Shown here: one piece after another, positions 1 through 5,826 of the stretch
How the letters are laid out: each line of letters starts with the position of its first letter
Numbering within the stretch: position 1 is the stretch's first letter
Assembly: GCA_946886185.1 (NCBI GenBank)
Contig: CAMPIC010000174.1
Coordinates: forward strand, 1-6,447
Length of the DNA stretch: 6,447 nt
From: an uncultured bacterium
GTDB lineage: Bacteria; Eisenbacteria; RBG-16-71-46; CAIMUX01
Direction: 5' to 3'
Program-made: the position numbers and the translations under genes
The notes under the pieces: generated by a model
What the model saw: only the letters and a program-made list of their open reading frames with translations
Database searches by the model: none
What the model was told of the DNA's origin: nothing

Positions 1-5
1 GCAAC

Positions 6-1178
6 ATGGAACGCCGTAGACTTCTCGCAGTTATCTCCCTCGTCGCAGTGATCGCGGGCTGTTCGTCCGATCGGAGCGCAGAGCCGCCTACCCGCAGCTA
101 TCCAGGGGATCCAGCATTCACTGAGGATGCCGAGTTCGTGGAGCTGGAGTCCGAGGCCCGCCGGACTCTCGATGAGCTCAAAGAGATGGCGAGCGCGAGC
201 AGCGGGCCGGCAGGAGCGATGGCCCGTGGCGGGGCGATCGTCTGGGTCGATCCGGGCGCCGACGCGCTGGAGGCCGCGATCGCGCAAGCCGGTCAGGGAG
301 GAACGGTCGTGCTTCGTTCCGGACTCCACACCGAGTCGGAGACGGTGACCGTCGATCGCCGCGTCAACATCGTCGGCGAGCAGGGCTCCATCCTCGAGGT
401 GGACACGGATCCGATGTTCGACTACGCGGTTGCTCTCGAGCCTGCGCTGCACATCCTGGAAGCGAGCGGAACGGTGATCTGGGGCGTCACGATGCGGCCT
501 CAAGGTCCCATCGGCGGAACTGCCGTTCTGGTTGAAGACTCGCAAGGCGTGGTTCTCGCCTTCAACACGATCGTGGAGCATCAGTATTCGGTGATCTTGG
601 AGCTCGCGGATCGGGCCGTGATGCTCGGTAACGAAATGATCGTCACGGACGCCTGGTTGGATGGAACCATCCCGGAGGCAGTTGGGGTCGTCATCTGCAA
701 TGCAGAGCGCGCTGTACTGAGCGCGAACTCGGTTACCGGGGGGTTCTTTGGGTTCTGGGTCTGCGACAAGCGTGGGGTCATGCTGGCCAATCGCGCCACC
801 GGTTCGTATCTCGGATTCATCTTCTGCAAAGTGCCTGGAGATGCCTACGTCCTGCCGCGAGGCAACCTCCTTGGCGCAGACTATCCAGCAACGAGCTGGG
901 TCGCGAAGCTCAATCGTTCCTCCGATTGCCTCGACGCGAACTACATCGTGATCGACGGGGCCAACAACAACCTGCTGGCCTTCAACGAATCGAACAACCC
1001 GGGGACATATGACATCGAGCTGGTCGGCGACTCGTTCCGGTTCGGTTTTCTGACACCGTTCTCCTACGACAACACTGTCGTGGTCGGCAACTCCCACTAC
1101 GTGGTGAAGGACTGCGGAGAGGACAACACCGTGATCGGAGGGGTGATGGTCGACACGGATGTCGACGTCTGCTTCTGA
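6..1178 (+). CDS. Putative lipoprotein with a right-handed beta-helix (NosD/pectate-lyase-like) domain
   Basis: This 390-residue protein is probably a lipid-anchored envelope protein. Residues 1-19 form a lipoprotein signal: basic MERRR, a hydrophobic stretch, then the lipobox IAGC with Cys19 as the lipidation site. That signal supports the ATG at 6, although only five upstream bases are visible and no RBS can be judged. A polar linker, partly helical (about 20-75), leads to the segment VWVDPGADALEAAIAQAG (79-96) and GGTVVLRSGLH (98-108), the usual opening of pectin-lyase-fold domains in which a short helix caps the solenoid. Repeating beta-strand turns follow, for example VVLAFNTIV, AVMLGNEMIV, AVLSANSV, GVMLANRAT, NLLAFNES and TVVVGNSHYV, consistent with PbH1-type rungs to the C-terminus. 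Six further cysteines (231, 253, 274, 308, 370, 389) could form disulfides. I see no clear polysaccharide-lyase catalytic signature, so binding or scaffolding is as likely as enzymatic activity. The sigma factor gene follows 132 bases later on the same strand. Confidence 0.85.
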   Translation: MERRRLLAVISLVAVIAGCSSDRSAEPPTRSYPGDPAFTEDAEFVELESEARRTLDELKEMASASSGPAGAMARGGAIVWVDPGADALEAAIAQAGQGGTVVLRSGLHTESETVTVDRRVNIVGEQGSILEVDTDPMFDYAVALEPALHILEASGTVIWGVTMRPQGPIGGTAVLVEDSQGVVLAFNTIVEHQYSVILELADRAVMLGNEMIVTDAWLDGTIPEAVGVVICNAERAVLSANSVTGGFFGFWVCDKRGVMLANRATGSYLGFIFCKVPGDAYVLPRGNLLGADYPATSWVAKLNRSSDCLDANYIVIDGANNNLLAFNESNNPGTYDIELVGDSFRFGFLTPFSYDNTVVVGNSHYVVKDCGEDNTVIGGVMVDTDVDVCF

Positions 1179-1242
1179 CCTGAACCCGGTGGCCGTTCGA
1201 GTTCGATTGCTCGGAGCGCGGGAGATGTATGACAGCCTGCGC

Positions 1243-1255
1243 TTCGAGTCTCGAA
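1243..1255. promoter_or_regulatory. 13-bp palindrome upstream of the sigma factor gene
   Basis: TTCGAG-T-CTCGAA is a perfect inverted repeat with a one-base centre, in the 132-base spacer between the lipoprotein and sigma factor genes. A further copy of the half site, GTTCGAG, lies at 1195-1201 and is complementary to CTCGAAC at 1250-1256. With so short a centre it suits a dimeric DNA-binding protein better than an RNA hairpin. Its function is inferred only from symmetry and position. The rest of 1179-1310 shows no convincing terminator with a T-tract and no clear promoter. Confidence 0.3.
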
Positions 1256-1310
1256 CTGACGCGATGCAATCGCCCTGCCGGACTCTGAGGAACCGTAGCG
1301 GCGCGCTCCC

Positions 1311-1952
1311 GTGAACAGCCCGAGTTCGGTAGACTGGAGGGCCTGTGGGCGTCTGAAATGCGGTCACGATCACCTTCGAGATCCGGCGTTGGAAGATCTA
1401 CAGAGCACGCGAGAGTTGATCCGGCGGGTCCGGGACGGGGACGGCACGGCTCCGGCGATCCTCTTCCACCGATTTTTCCCCGCTCTCCGGCGCTGGGCAC
1501 AGAGTCGCTTGCCTGTCCAAGCGCGCGATCTGGTCGACACCGACGACGTGGTTCAAGTGACGTTGACCCGGGCCTTCTCTCATCTCGATTCGTTCGATCC
1601 ACGGCGAGAAGGTGCCTTTCTGGCATATCTGCACCGCATCCTCCTCAACTGCATCCGGGATGAAATTCGTCGGACAGCGGCGCCCGCGAAGCAGAAGGAG
1701 AGCTTGGACGCCGTGCCCGAAGAGAGATCTGCCGTCCTGACGCGCGCGCTGGGACCGACCGCCCTCGATGGTTACGAGTCCGCCCTCCTGAAACTGAGCG
1801 ACGAGCAACAGGAAGCGGTCATCCTCCGCATCGAATTCGGTATGTCCTACGAGGAGATCGCGCGCGTCCTCGGGCGGCCATCCGGGAATTCGGTTCGGAT
1901 GCAGGTCGGACGTGCGCTCGTGCGCCTGGCGCAAGAGATGACATCGTCCTGA
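1311..1952 (+). CDS. ECF-type RNA polymerase sigma factor
   Basis: This 213-residue protein directs RNA polymerase to a specific promoter set. Region 2 spans about residues 33-123 and includes LIRRVRDGDG (36-45), FFPALRRWAQSRLP (55-68), the region 2.2 core DLVDTDDVVQVTLTRAF (73-89) and AFLAYLHRILLNCIRDEIRR (102-121). A linker of about 40 residues leads to region 4 (162-206), with LSDEQQEAVILRIEFGMSYEEIARVLGRP and a helix-turn-helix ending near VGRALVRLAQEM. Acidic residues D76, D78 and D79 are kept in region 2.2, so core binding should not need phosphorylation of the sigma factor, unlike ECF43/EcfP-type factors. The start is uncertain: GTG at 1311 is the furthest in-frame start after the TAG at 1296-1298 and has only a distant GAGGA, while TTG at 1389 would give 187 residues beginning close to the domain. 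No C-terminal extension or anti-sigma gene is seen. The kinase gene is convergent, with its stop 135 bases away. I infer a kinase-partnered ECF factor. Confidence 0.88.
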   Translation: MNSPSSVDWRACGRLKCGHDHLRDPALEDLQSTRELIRRVRDGDGTAPAILFHRFFPALRRWAQSRLPVQARDLVDTDDVVQVTLTRAFSHLDSFDPRREGAFLAYLHRILLNCIRDEIRRTAAPAKQKESLDAVPEERSAVLTRALGPTALDGYESALLKLSDEQQEAVILRIEFGMSYEEIARVLGRPSGNSVRMQVGRALVRLAQEMTSS

Positions 1953-2009
1953 GGCGGATTCCGCGATAGATGCAGCCACACAGGCCCGTCACGGAGCTTT
2001 GCGGGATGC

Positions 2010-2037
2010 GCGGCGGTGTCTACTCGAGCACCGGCGC
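2010..2037. other. GC-rich hairpin in repeat unit 1
   Basis: Bases 2010-2018 pair with 2029-2037: five inner pairs, one G-G mismatch, three outer pairs, around a ten-base loop that contains CTCGAG. No T-tract follows on either strand, so it is not a classical intrinsic terminator. Its position after the sigma factor gene and downstream of the kinase stop would allow a role in RNA 3'-end protection or in slowing convergent transcription. That role is inference. Confidence 0.45.
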
Positions 2038-2060
2038 TATTCCGGAGCTCTGCGGGATGC

Positions 2061-2088
2061 GCGGCGGTGTCTACTCGAGCACCGGCGC
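2061..2088. other. GC-rich hairpin in repeat unit 2, touching the kinase stop codon
   Basis: This is the second copy of the hairpin, exactly 51 bases on, with the same mismatch and loop. On the minus strand it begins at the last base of the kinase TAG stop codon, so it would form immediately at the end of the kinase reading frame in the mRNA. It has no T-tract. Confidence 0.45.
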
Positions 2089-5000
2089 TATTCCGCGGAA
2101 CACAGTGGATAGAGTGCGGTCCGCTCCAGCGATCTGCCTTCTGCGACTCGCCGATCGAGCTCTGTCGGTTCGAGCAGGGCTTGCAGGGTGACGGTGGCCG
2201 CCCTCATGGACTGCGCCTCGTCCGGCCACAGCTCGATCCGACCGCGCTCCGCGAATCCGGCCACCGCGCCCTGCAAACGGGCCGCGTGCTCGAAGCGGTG
2301 CGCGGCCAGAGCCAAGTCCCGATAGCCCTGCAAGAGACAGAGAAGGTCGCGGGGCGAGTCGATGGTGCGCTCGATCGCCAGCGCATCGTCCAAACGTTCG
2401 CGGGCGGCCGCGAAGTCTCCGACCCCGAGCGCGACGCGCGCCAGTCGATAGAGCACACGCAGGAGCGTGCCCGAGTCGCGGAGCTCGCGGAAGATCGCGA
2501 GGCTGGCTTTCAGGTGCTCGTCCGCTTCGGCCCAGAGCTCACGCGAGATCGCGATGTCGCCGAGCAGGGCACGGCTGGCGGCGGCGGTCCAACGATTCCC
2601 GACCTGATCCGCGAGTCGCAGCGCCCGTTCGCTCGAGACGCGAGCTCGGGAGACTTCTCCATCCCTCAGCGTCAGCCCCGCGAGGCGATGCAAGGCATAG
2701 GCAAGGCTGGATGGGTCCTCCAGTCTTTCCAGCAGAGTCAAGCTCTCCTCGCAGCGAGCGCGCGCAGTCTTCAGATCCGACTTCATCTCGGCCGTGTTCG
2801 TGAGACTGGTAAGGAGGAGAGCGGCTGCGCGCGGATCTCCGTTGGCGCGCTCCCACTGCAGCGCGGTTTCCAGCAGTCGCTCCGCCTCGAGAAGATCGGT
2901 TCGCGCGAACGCGAGATGGCCCCGCGAAGCCAGAGCTTTCGCGATCAGCTCTTCATCGGCGCACTCCACGGCCTGGTCATGAGCACGCAGGAGCTGGGTC
3001 TCCGCCTCGGCGAAGTCGCCTCGATGCATCGCGAAGTGGCCGCTCCAAATCCTGGCCCGGATCGCGGCACGCGACAGGCCGGGCTGGTCCTCTCGCTCGC
3101 TCGATACGGTGGGCGGGTCCTCTCGGTCGCGCGGCGCGACGTGCAGTACGCTTCGCTCGATCGACTCCCCGGGCCCGAGCCGGAGCAACAGATCGGAGAA
3201 CGTGTCGCCCGCCTCCTTCCACGCTCCCCGAATCCACCAGAACATTGCGAGGGAGTTGGCGAGCTCGAGTGCGTCTTCGTGGCGATCAGCTGCCCGCAGA
3301 TGATCCAACGCGGTGGCCAAGTTGGGTAGCTCCGCCGCGACTTTCTTCACTGCCTCCGCTTGCTTTCCCGAAAGGAAGAGAGGACGCAGGGCTGCGGCCC
3401 ACTGTGCGAAATACGCGGCATGGCGGTCCCGGATGAGCGCCGTCTCCCCAGACGCATCCAGCGTTTCGCCTGCATAGTGACGGATCGTTTCGAGCATTCC
3501 GATTCGCGCGGGCGACCCGGGCGTGGCTGTCCTGACGATCAGGAACTTCTCCGCCAATGAAGAGAGCAGGTCGATGACGGCGCCGCTGTTCCCGCCCCAC
3601 TCGACACGGTCGACGTCCGCCTGCTCTCGTGTCCCGTGGAAAGCACGTGGACCCGGGTCCGGATCGCGCTGCCCGATCGCCTCGGCTCCGCCGTCGCGGG
3701 CGATACTCTCGATCGCAGCGACGGATGCCCCGCCGCGGAAAACCGAGAGCCGCCGGAGAAGCGTCCTTTCTTCCGGTTCCAGGTGATCGAAGGACCAGTC
3801 GATCAAGGCGCGAAGCGTGTGGTGGCGGGGAAGTATCGCTCCTCCGGTGAGAAGCCCAAAGCGATCACTCAGACGCGCCTCGATCTCCTGCACCGAAAGG
3901 ACGCTGGATCGCGCGGCGGCCAACTCGAGCGCGAGCGGAAGCCCATCGAGACGGCGACAGATCGAAACGACCGCTTCCACGTTGTCGCCGTCCAGGCGAA
4001 ATGACGGCACGACGCGCTGCACGCGTTCCACGAAGAGCTCGACCGCTTCGAACCCCAGGACCTGCCGCGGATCCCGTTGCGCACTGGGCGGACAGGACAA
4101 CGGATCCACGATGAGAACTTGCTCCGAGTCCGTTCTCACCGCCTCGCGGCTCGTCAGCAGAAGGTGCGTTCGTGATTCGTGCGAATGCGTCTGTTCCAGG
4201 AAACGCCGGACCGCATCGCGCAGGTGTTCGCAATTGTCGAGCAGGACGAGAGCCGCCGCGCTGCGGAAGTGCTCGCGGAGGGCGTCCTCCAGCGCTCCGT
4301 CGCGCGGTCGGTCGATCTGGAGGGATTCCGCGATCGTATCGGGGATGCGCGCAGGATCCGTCACCGTTGCCAAGTCGACGAAGTGCAGGCCCCCCGGGAA
4401 GGCATTGTGCCCGCGAGAGGCGGCTTCGATCGCCAACCGCGTCTTTCCGCATCCGGCAGGTCCGATCAAGGAAACCTGGGAATGGGCGTGAAGCGCGCGA
4501 GCCAGTTTCTCCAAATCGCTCTGCCGGCCGACGAAGGCGGTCTCCGTCCGCGGCAGAGGATTGGTAGGGTGCGCGGCGACCCGTCCATCCACGGAAGGGG
4601 AGGTCATCCTCCGCAGCAGGGTCCATCGCTCGAGGCATGTCTCCGCTTCGGCCCGCACCGCGTCGATCGAGTCGTAGCGTTCCTCGGGCTTCCAAGCAAG
4701 CAAGCGCTCGGAGAACGCATGCCACTCCGCCGGAAGGTCCGGACGGAGGTCGCGCAGTGCGTGTCGCTTCTGCTGCTCGTGCTGGGCAATGAGCTCGTCC
4801 AAGGAGGAGGCATCGATGGGATGGACACGGGTGAGCAGACGAAAGAACAAGACCCCGGTCGCGTACACGTCTCCCGCGATGCCCGGAGTGGATCCCTGGA
4901 ACGCTTCCGGCGGCAAGGCCAGCGGGCTCCCGGAGTGAAAGCCGGGGTTCGCGGAGTCGTGGGTGGGCCGAGAAGAGCCGAAATCGCAGAGGACCGCGTG

Positions 5001-5630
5001 CCCCTGCTCGTCCAGAACGACGTTGTTCGCCTTCAGATCTCCATACACCAGCCCCGCGGCATGGACCGCTTCGAGCGCGTCGCAGACATCGAGCAGGATC
5101 GAAATTGCCTCGTCCGGTTGAACCGCCGTGCCTTGAAGTCGATCCTCGAGGGTGGGGCCCCGCAATAGGTCGAACCAAATTCCCACGCGTGCGTCGTGCA
5201 TGTCGGCGCCGAGCACGGTCAGGACGTTTGGATGACGAATACGAGCGAGTCGACGCGCTTCCGCGAGCAAGTCCGTGTTCGTCGCAGGGCTCTCTGAATG
5301 CAGGAGCTTCAGCGCGACTTCGCGCTGCAGAGTGTCGTCGAAGGCCCGATAGACGTCGCCATAGCCGCCTCGGCCGATGCGCTCGAGCGCCCGGAGATGC
5401 CCCCACCGGAACAGGACACGCTCTCCAGGCGTGGCGAGCTCCTGCGATGCATCTAGATTCGAGGACGGGAGGCGGAACAGTTCCGCGACCGCCTCGAGCT
5501 CGCGCAGCTTGTCGAGAATGGGCGCATGGGCGGGCGACTCTTCGGCCAGCGCGGACCAGTCGTTGGAGCGACCGTCGACCACACGGAGCGCTGCTCGAAG
5601 CAACCTGTCCCCGTCCTCGTCATGGCGCAT
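2088..5630 (-). CDS. Ser/Thr protein kinase - STAND/NB-ARC ATPase - TPR fusion protein
   Basis: This is a cytoplasmic signalling protein of about 1180 residues. The kinase domain is about 76-335: glycine loop IGRGGYGDVY (G86, G88, G91), VALK Lys108, probable alpha-C Glu124, catalytic loop VYGDLKANN (D198, K200, N203), DFG 216-218, PPE 240-242 and GDVYATGV around D254. HRD is replaced by YGD. The ATPase follows at about 363-640: FVGRQ, Walker A GPAGCGKT (390-397), Walker B LVLLD (461-465), sensor-like LLLTSRE, GLPLAL (563-568), then a winged-helix part (RHHTLRALIDWSF) typical of COG3903 predicted ATPases. LLETIRHYA and TPR helices fill 712-1130. Many relatives of this ATPase type carry a DNA-binding domain, and here the kinase probably takes the output role. 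No membrane segment is evident. Start: ATG at 5630 has GAAGGGTGG (5645-5637) upstream. ATG at 5672 adds 14 residues but lacks an RBS and sits against the mirrored element. The open frame continues to 6431, but that part is Ser/Ala-rich shadow sequence. Confidence 0.93.
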   Translation of the reverse strand: MRHDEDGDRLLRAALRVVDGRSNDWSALAEESPAHAPILDKLRELEAVAELFRLPSSNLDASQELATPGERVLFRWGHLRALERIGRGGYGDVYRAFDDTLQREVALKLLHSESPATNTDLLAEARRLARIRHPNVLTVLGADMHDARVGIWFDLLRGPTLEDRLQGTAVQPDEAISILLDVCDALEAVHAAGLVYGDLKANNVVLDEQGHAVLCDFGSSRPTHDSANPGFHSGSPLALPPEAFQGSTPGIAGDVYATGVLFFRLLTRVHPIDASSLDELIAQHEQQKRHALRDLRPDLPAEWHAFSERLLAWKPEERYDSIDAVRAEAETCLERWTLLRRMTSPSVDGRVAAHPTNPLPRTETAFVGRQSDLEKLARALHAHSQVSLIGPAGCGKTRLAIEAASRGHNAFPGGLHFVDLATVTDPARIPDTIAESLQIDRPRDGALEDALREHFRSAAALVLLDNCEHLRDAVRRFLEQTHSHESRTHLLLTSREAVRTDSEQVLIVDPLSCPPSAQRDPRQVLGFEAVELFVERVQRVVPSFRLDGDNVEAVVSICRRLDGLPLALELAAARSSVLSVQEIEARLSDRFGLLTGGAILPRHHTLRALIDWSFDHLEPEERTLLRRLSVFRGGASVAAIESIARDGGAEAIGQRDPDPGPRAFHGTREQADVDRVEWGGNSGAVIDLLSSLAEKFLIVRTATPGSPARIGMLETIRHYAGETLDASGETALIRDRHAAYFAQWAAALRPLFLSGKQAEAVKKVAAELPNLATALDHLRAADRHEDALELANSLAMFWWIRGAWKEAGDTFSDLLLRLGPGESIERSVLHVAPRDREDPPTVSSEREDQPGLSRAAIRARIWSGHFAMHRGDFAEAETQLLRAHDQAVECADEELIAKALASRGHLAFARTDLLEAERLLETALQWERANGDPRAAALLLTSLTNTAEMKSDLKTARARCEESLTLLERLEDPSSLAYALHRLAGLTLRDGEVSRARVSSERALRLADQVGNRWTAAASRALLGDIAISRELWAEADEHLKASLAIFRELRDSGTLLRVLYRLARVALGVGDFAAARERLDDALAIERTIDSPRDLLCLLQGYRDLALAAHRFEHAARLQGAVAGFAERGRIELWPDEAQSMRAATVTLQALLEPTELDRRVAEGRSLERTALYPLCSAE

Positions 5631-5636
5631 CGCCAG

Positions 5637-5645
5637 CCACCCTTC
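5637..5645 (-). promoter_or_regulatory. Probable ribosome binding site of the kinase gene
   Basis: The minus strand reads GAAGGGTGG, with six bases between GGTGG and the ATG whose first base is at 5630. It is an imperfect Shine-Dalgarno, but it is the best one near the candidate starts. The alternative ATG at 5672 is preceded by CCGTTGAGTCAG, which has no useful match. Confidence 0.5.
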
Positions 5646-5676
5646 TCGTATCGACTTCCCGATGATCTCCATCTGA

Positions 5677-5708
5677 CTCAACGGAGGATGGACCGAATCC
5701 CGCACACC
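5677..5708 (-). promoter_or_regulatory. Left half of mirrored divergent element, facing the kinase gene
   Basis: Read on the minus strand this is GGTGTGCGG, 13 bases, CTCCGTTGAG, ending five bases before the ATG at 5672 and 46 bases before the ATG at 5630. The same bipartite motif with the same spacing lies in the opposite orientation at 5733-5764. The two blocks are about as far apart as the -35 and -10 elements of ECF promoters, and CGTT is a plausible -10 core, but the upstream block lacks the AAC common at ECF -35 sites. If it is a promoter, transcription would start close to 5672, favouring the 5630 start codon. It could instead be an operator pair. Confidence 0.5.
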
Positions 5709-5719
5709 GCGCCTGAAAA

Positions 5720-5729
5720 TTCTCGAGAA
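5720..5729. promoter_or_regulatory. 10-bp perfect palindrome TTCTCGAGAA in the divergent region
   Basis: This self-complementary decamer lies between the inner arms of the mirrored element, but its axis (5724.5) is four bases to the right of the larger dyad (5720.5). It could be an independent operator for a dimeric regulator acting on one or both divergent genes. Only symmetry and position support this. Confidence 0.3.
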
Positions 5730-5732
5730 CCG

Positions 5733-5764
5733 GGTGTGCGGACCAGCGACCGAACTCCGTTGAG
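5733..5764 (+). promoter_or_regulatory. Right half of mirrored divergent element, facing the coiled-coil gene
   Basis: The plus strand reads GGTGTGCGG (5733-5741), 13 bases, CTCCGTTGAG (5755-5764). Both blocks are exact reverse complements of the blocks at 5700-5708 and 5677-5686, centred on 5720.5, while the 13-base spacers are not conserved. Block conservation with spacer divergence points to two recognised sites rather than one long hairpin. If this is a promoter, the start site would lie near 5768-5772, leaving a leader of about 55-60 bases before the ATG at 5827. Confidence 0.5.
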
Positions 5765-5816
5765 GAGAGAAAGACCCGTTGCGGCTCACGAGAGCTGTCG
5801 AGCCAGGCAGGAGATC

Positions 5817-5821
5817 GGAGG
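5817..5821 (+). promoter_or_regulatory. Shine-Dalgarno of the divergent coiled-coil gene
   Basis: GGAGG is placed five bases before the ATG at 5827. It is the strongest ribosome binding site in the window and the main evidence that the plus strand, not the antisense extension of the kinase frame, is coding here. A second good match, GAGGAG at 5858-5863, precedes an in-frame ATG at 5869. Confidence 0.75.
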
Positions 5822-5826
5822 ACATC

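Larger units (their letters stand above)
1992..2095. repeat. 51-bp tandem direct repeat, two copies, between convergent genes
   Basis: Unit 1 (1992-2042) and unit 2 (2043-2093) are adjacent and differ at one position (T1999 against C2050). The match runs two bases further, to 2095. The array fills most of the spacer between the sigma factor and kinase genes. Unit 2 contains the last sense codon and TAG stop of the minus-strand kinase gene (GAATAG, complement of 2088-2093), so unit 1 carries a silent copy of that end just downstream. The period is a multiple of three, giving a repeated 17-residue pattern in one plus-strand frame, but that frame has no ribosome binding site or recognisable family. 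Near identity suggests a recent duplication or maintained conversion. Confidence 0.9.

Noticed and set aside
1207..1233. TTGCTC...TATGAC as a housekeeping promoter for the sigma factor gene
   Set aside because: Both hexamers are poor matches and the 15-base spacing is too short.
1954..1964. GCGGA-T-TCCGC palindrome just after the sigma factor stop codon as a terminator
   Set aside because: The stem is only about four usable pairs once a minimal loop is allowed, and no T-tract follows.
982..1979. Minus-strand open frames across the sigma factor gene and its upstream spacer
   Set aside because: They are antisense to clear sigma region 2 and 4 motifs, are Arg/Ser/Pro-rich, and have no recognisable domain.
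1970..2191. Small plus-strand frame with a duplicated 17-residue motif
   Set aside because: The repeat follows simply from the 51-bp duplication being a multiple of three. There is no ribosome binding site, and the second half is antisense to the kinase.
2016..3329. Long plus-strand open frame of 437 codons opposite the kinase 3' half
   Set aside because: It is antisense to well-recognised TPR and ATPase coding sequence, its translation has no recognisable domain, and it begins inside the tandem repeat without a ribosome binding site. This is a usual artefact of high-GC coding DNA.
3865..5406. Minus-strand open frame of 513 codons overlapping the kinase gene in another frame
   Set aside because: Arg/Pro/Gly-rich translation without domains, entirely inside the kinase-ATPase coding region.
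2023..5727. CTCGAG shared by the repeat loops and the divergent palindrome as a common regulatory motif
   Set aside because: The hexamer also occurs several times inside the coding regions (for example near 391, 433 and 2885), as expected for this base composition.
5691..5754. Direct repeat GACCGAA at 5691-5697 and 5748-5754
   Set aside because: Seven bases only, lying in the otherwise non-conserved spacers of the mirrored element; probably chance.
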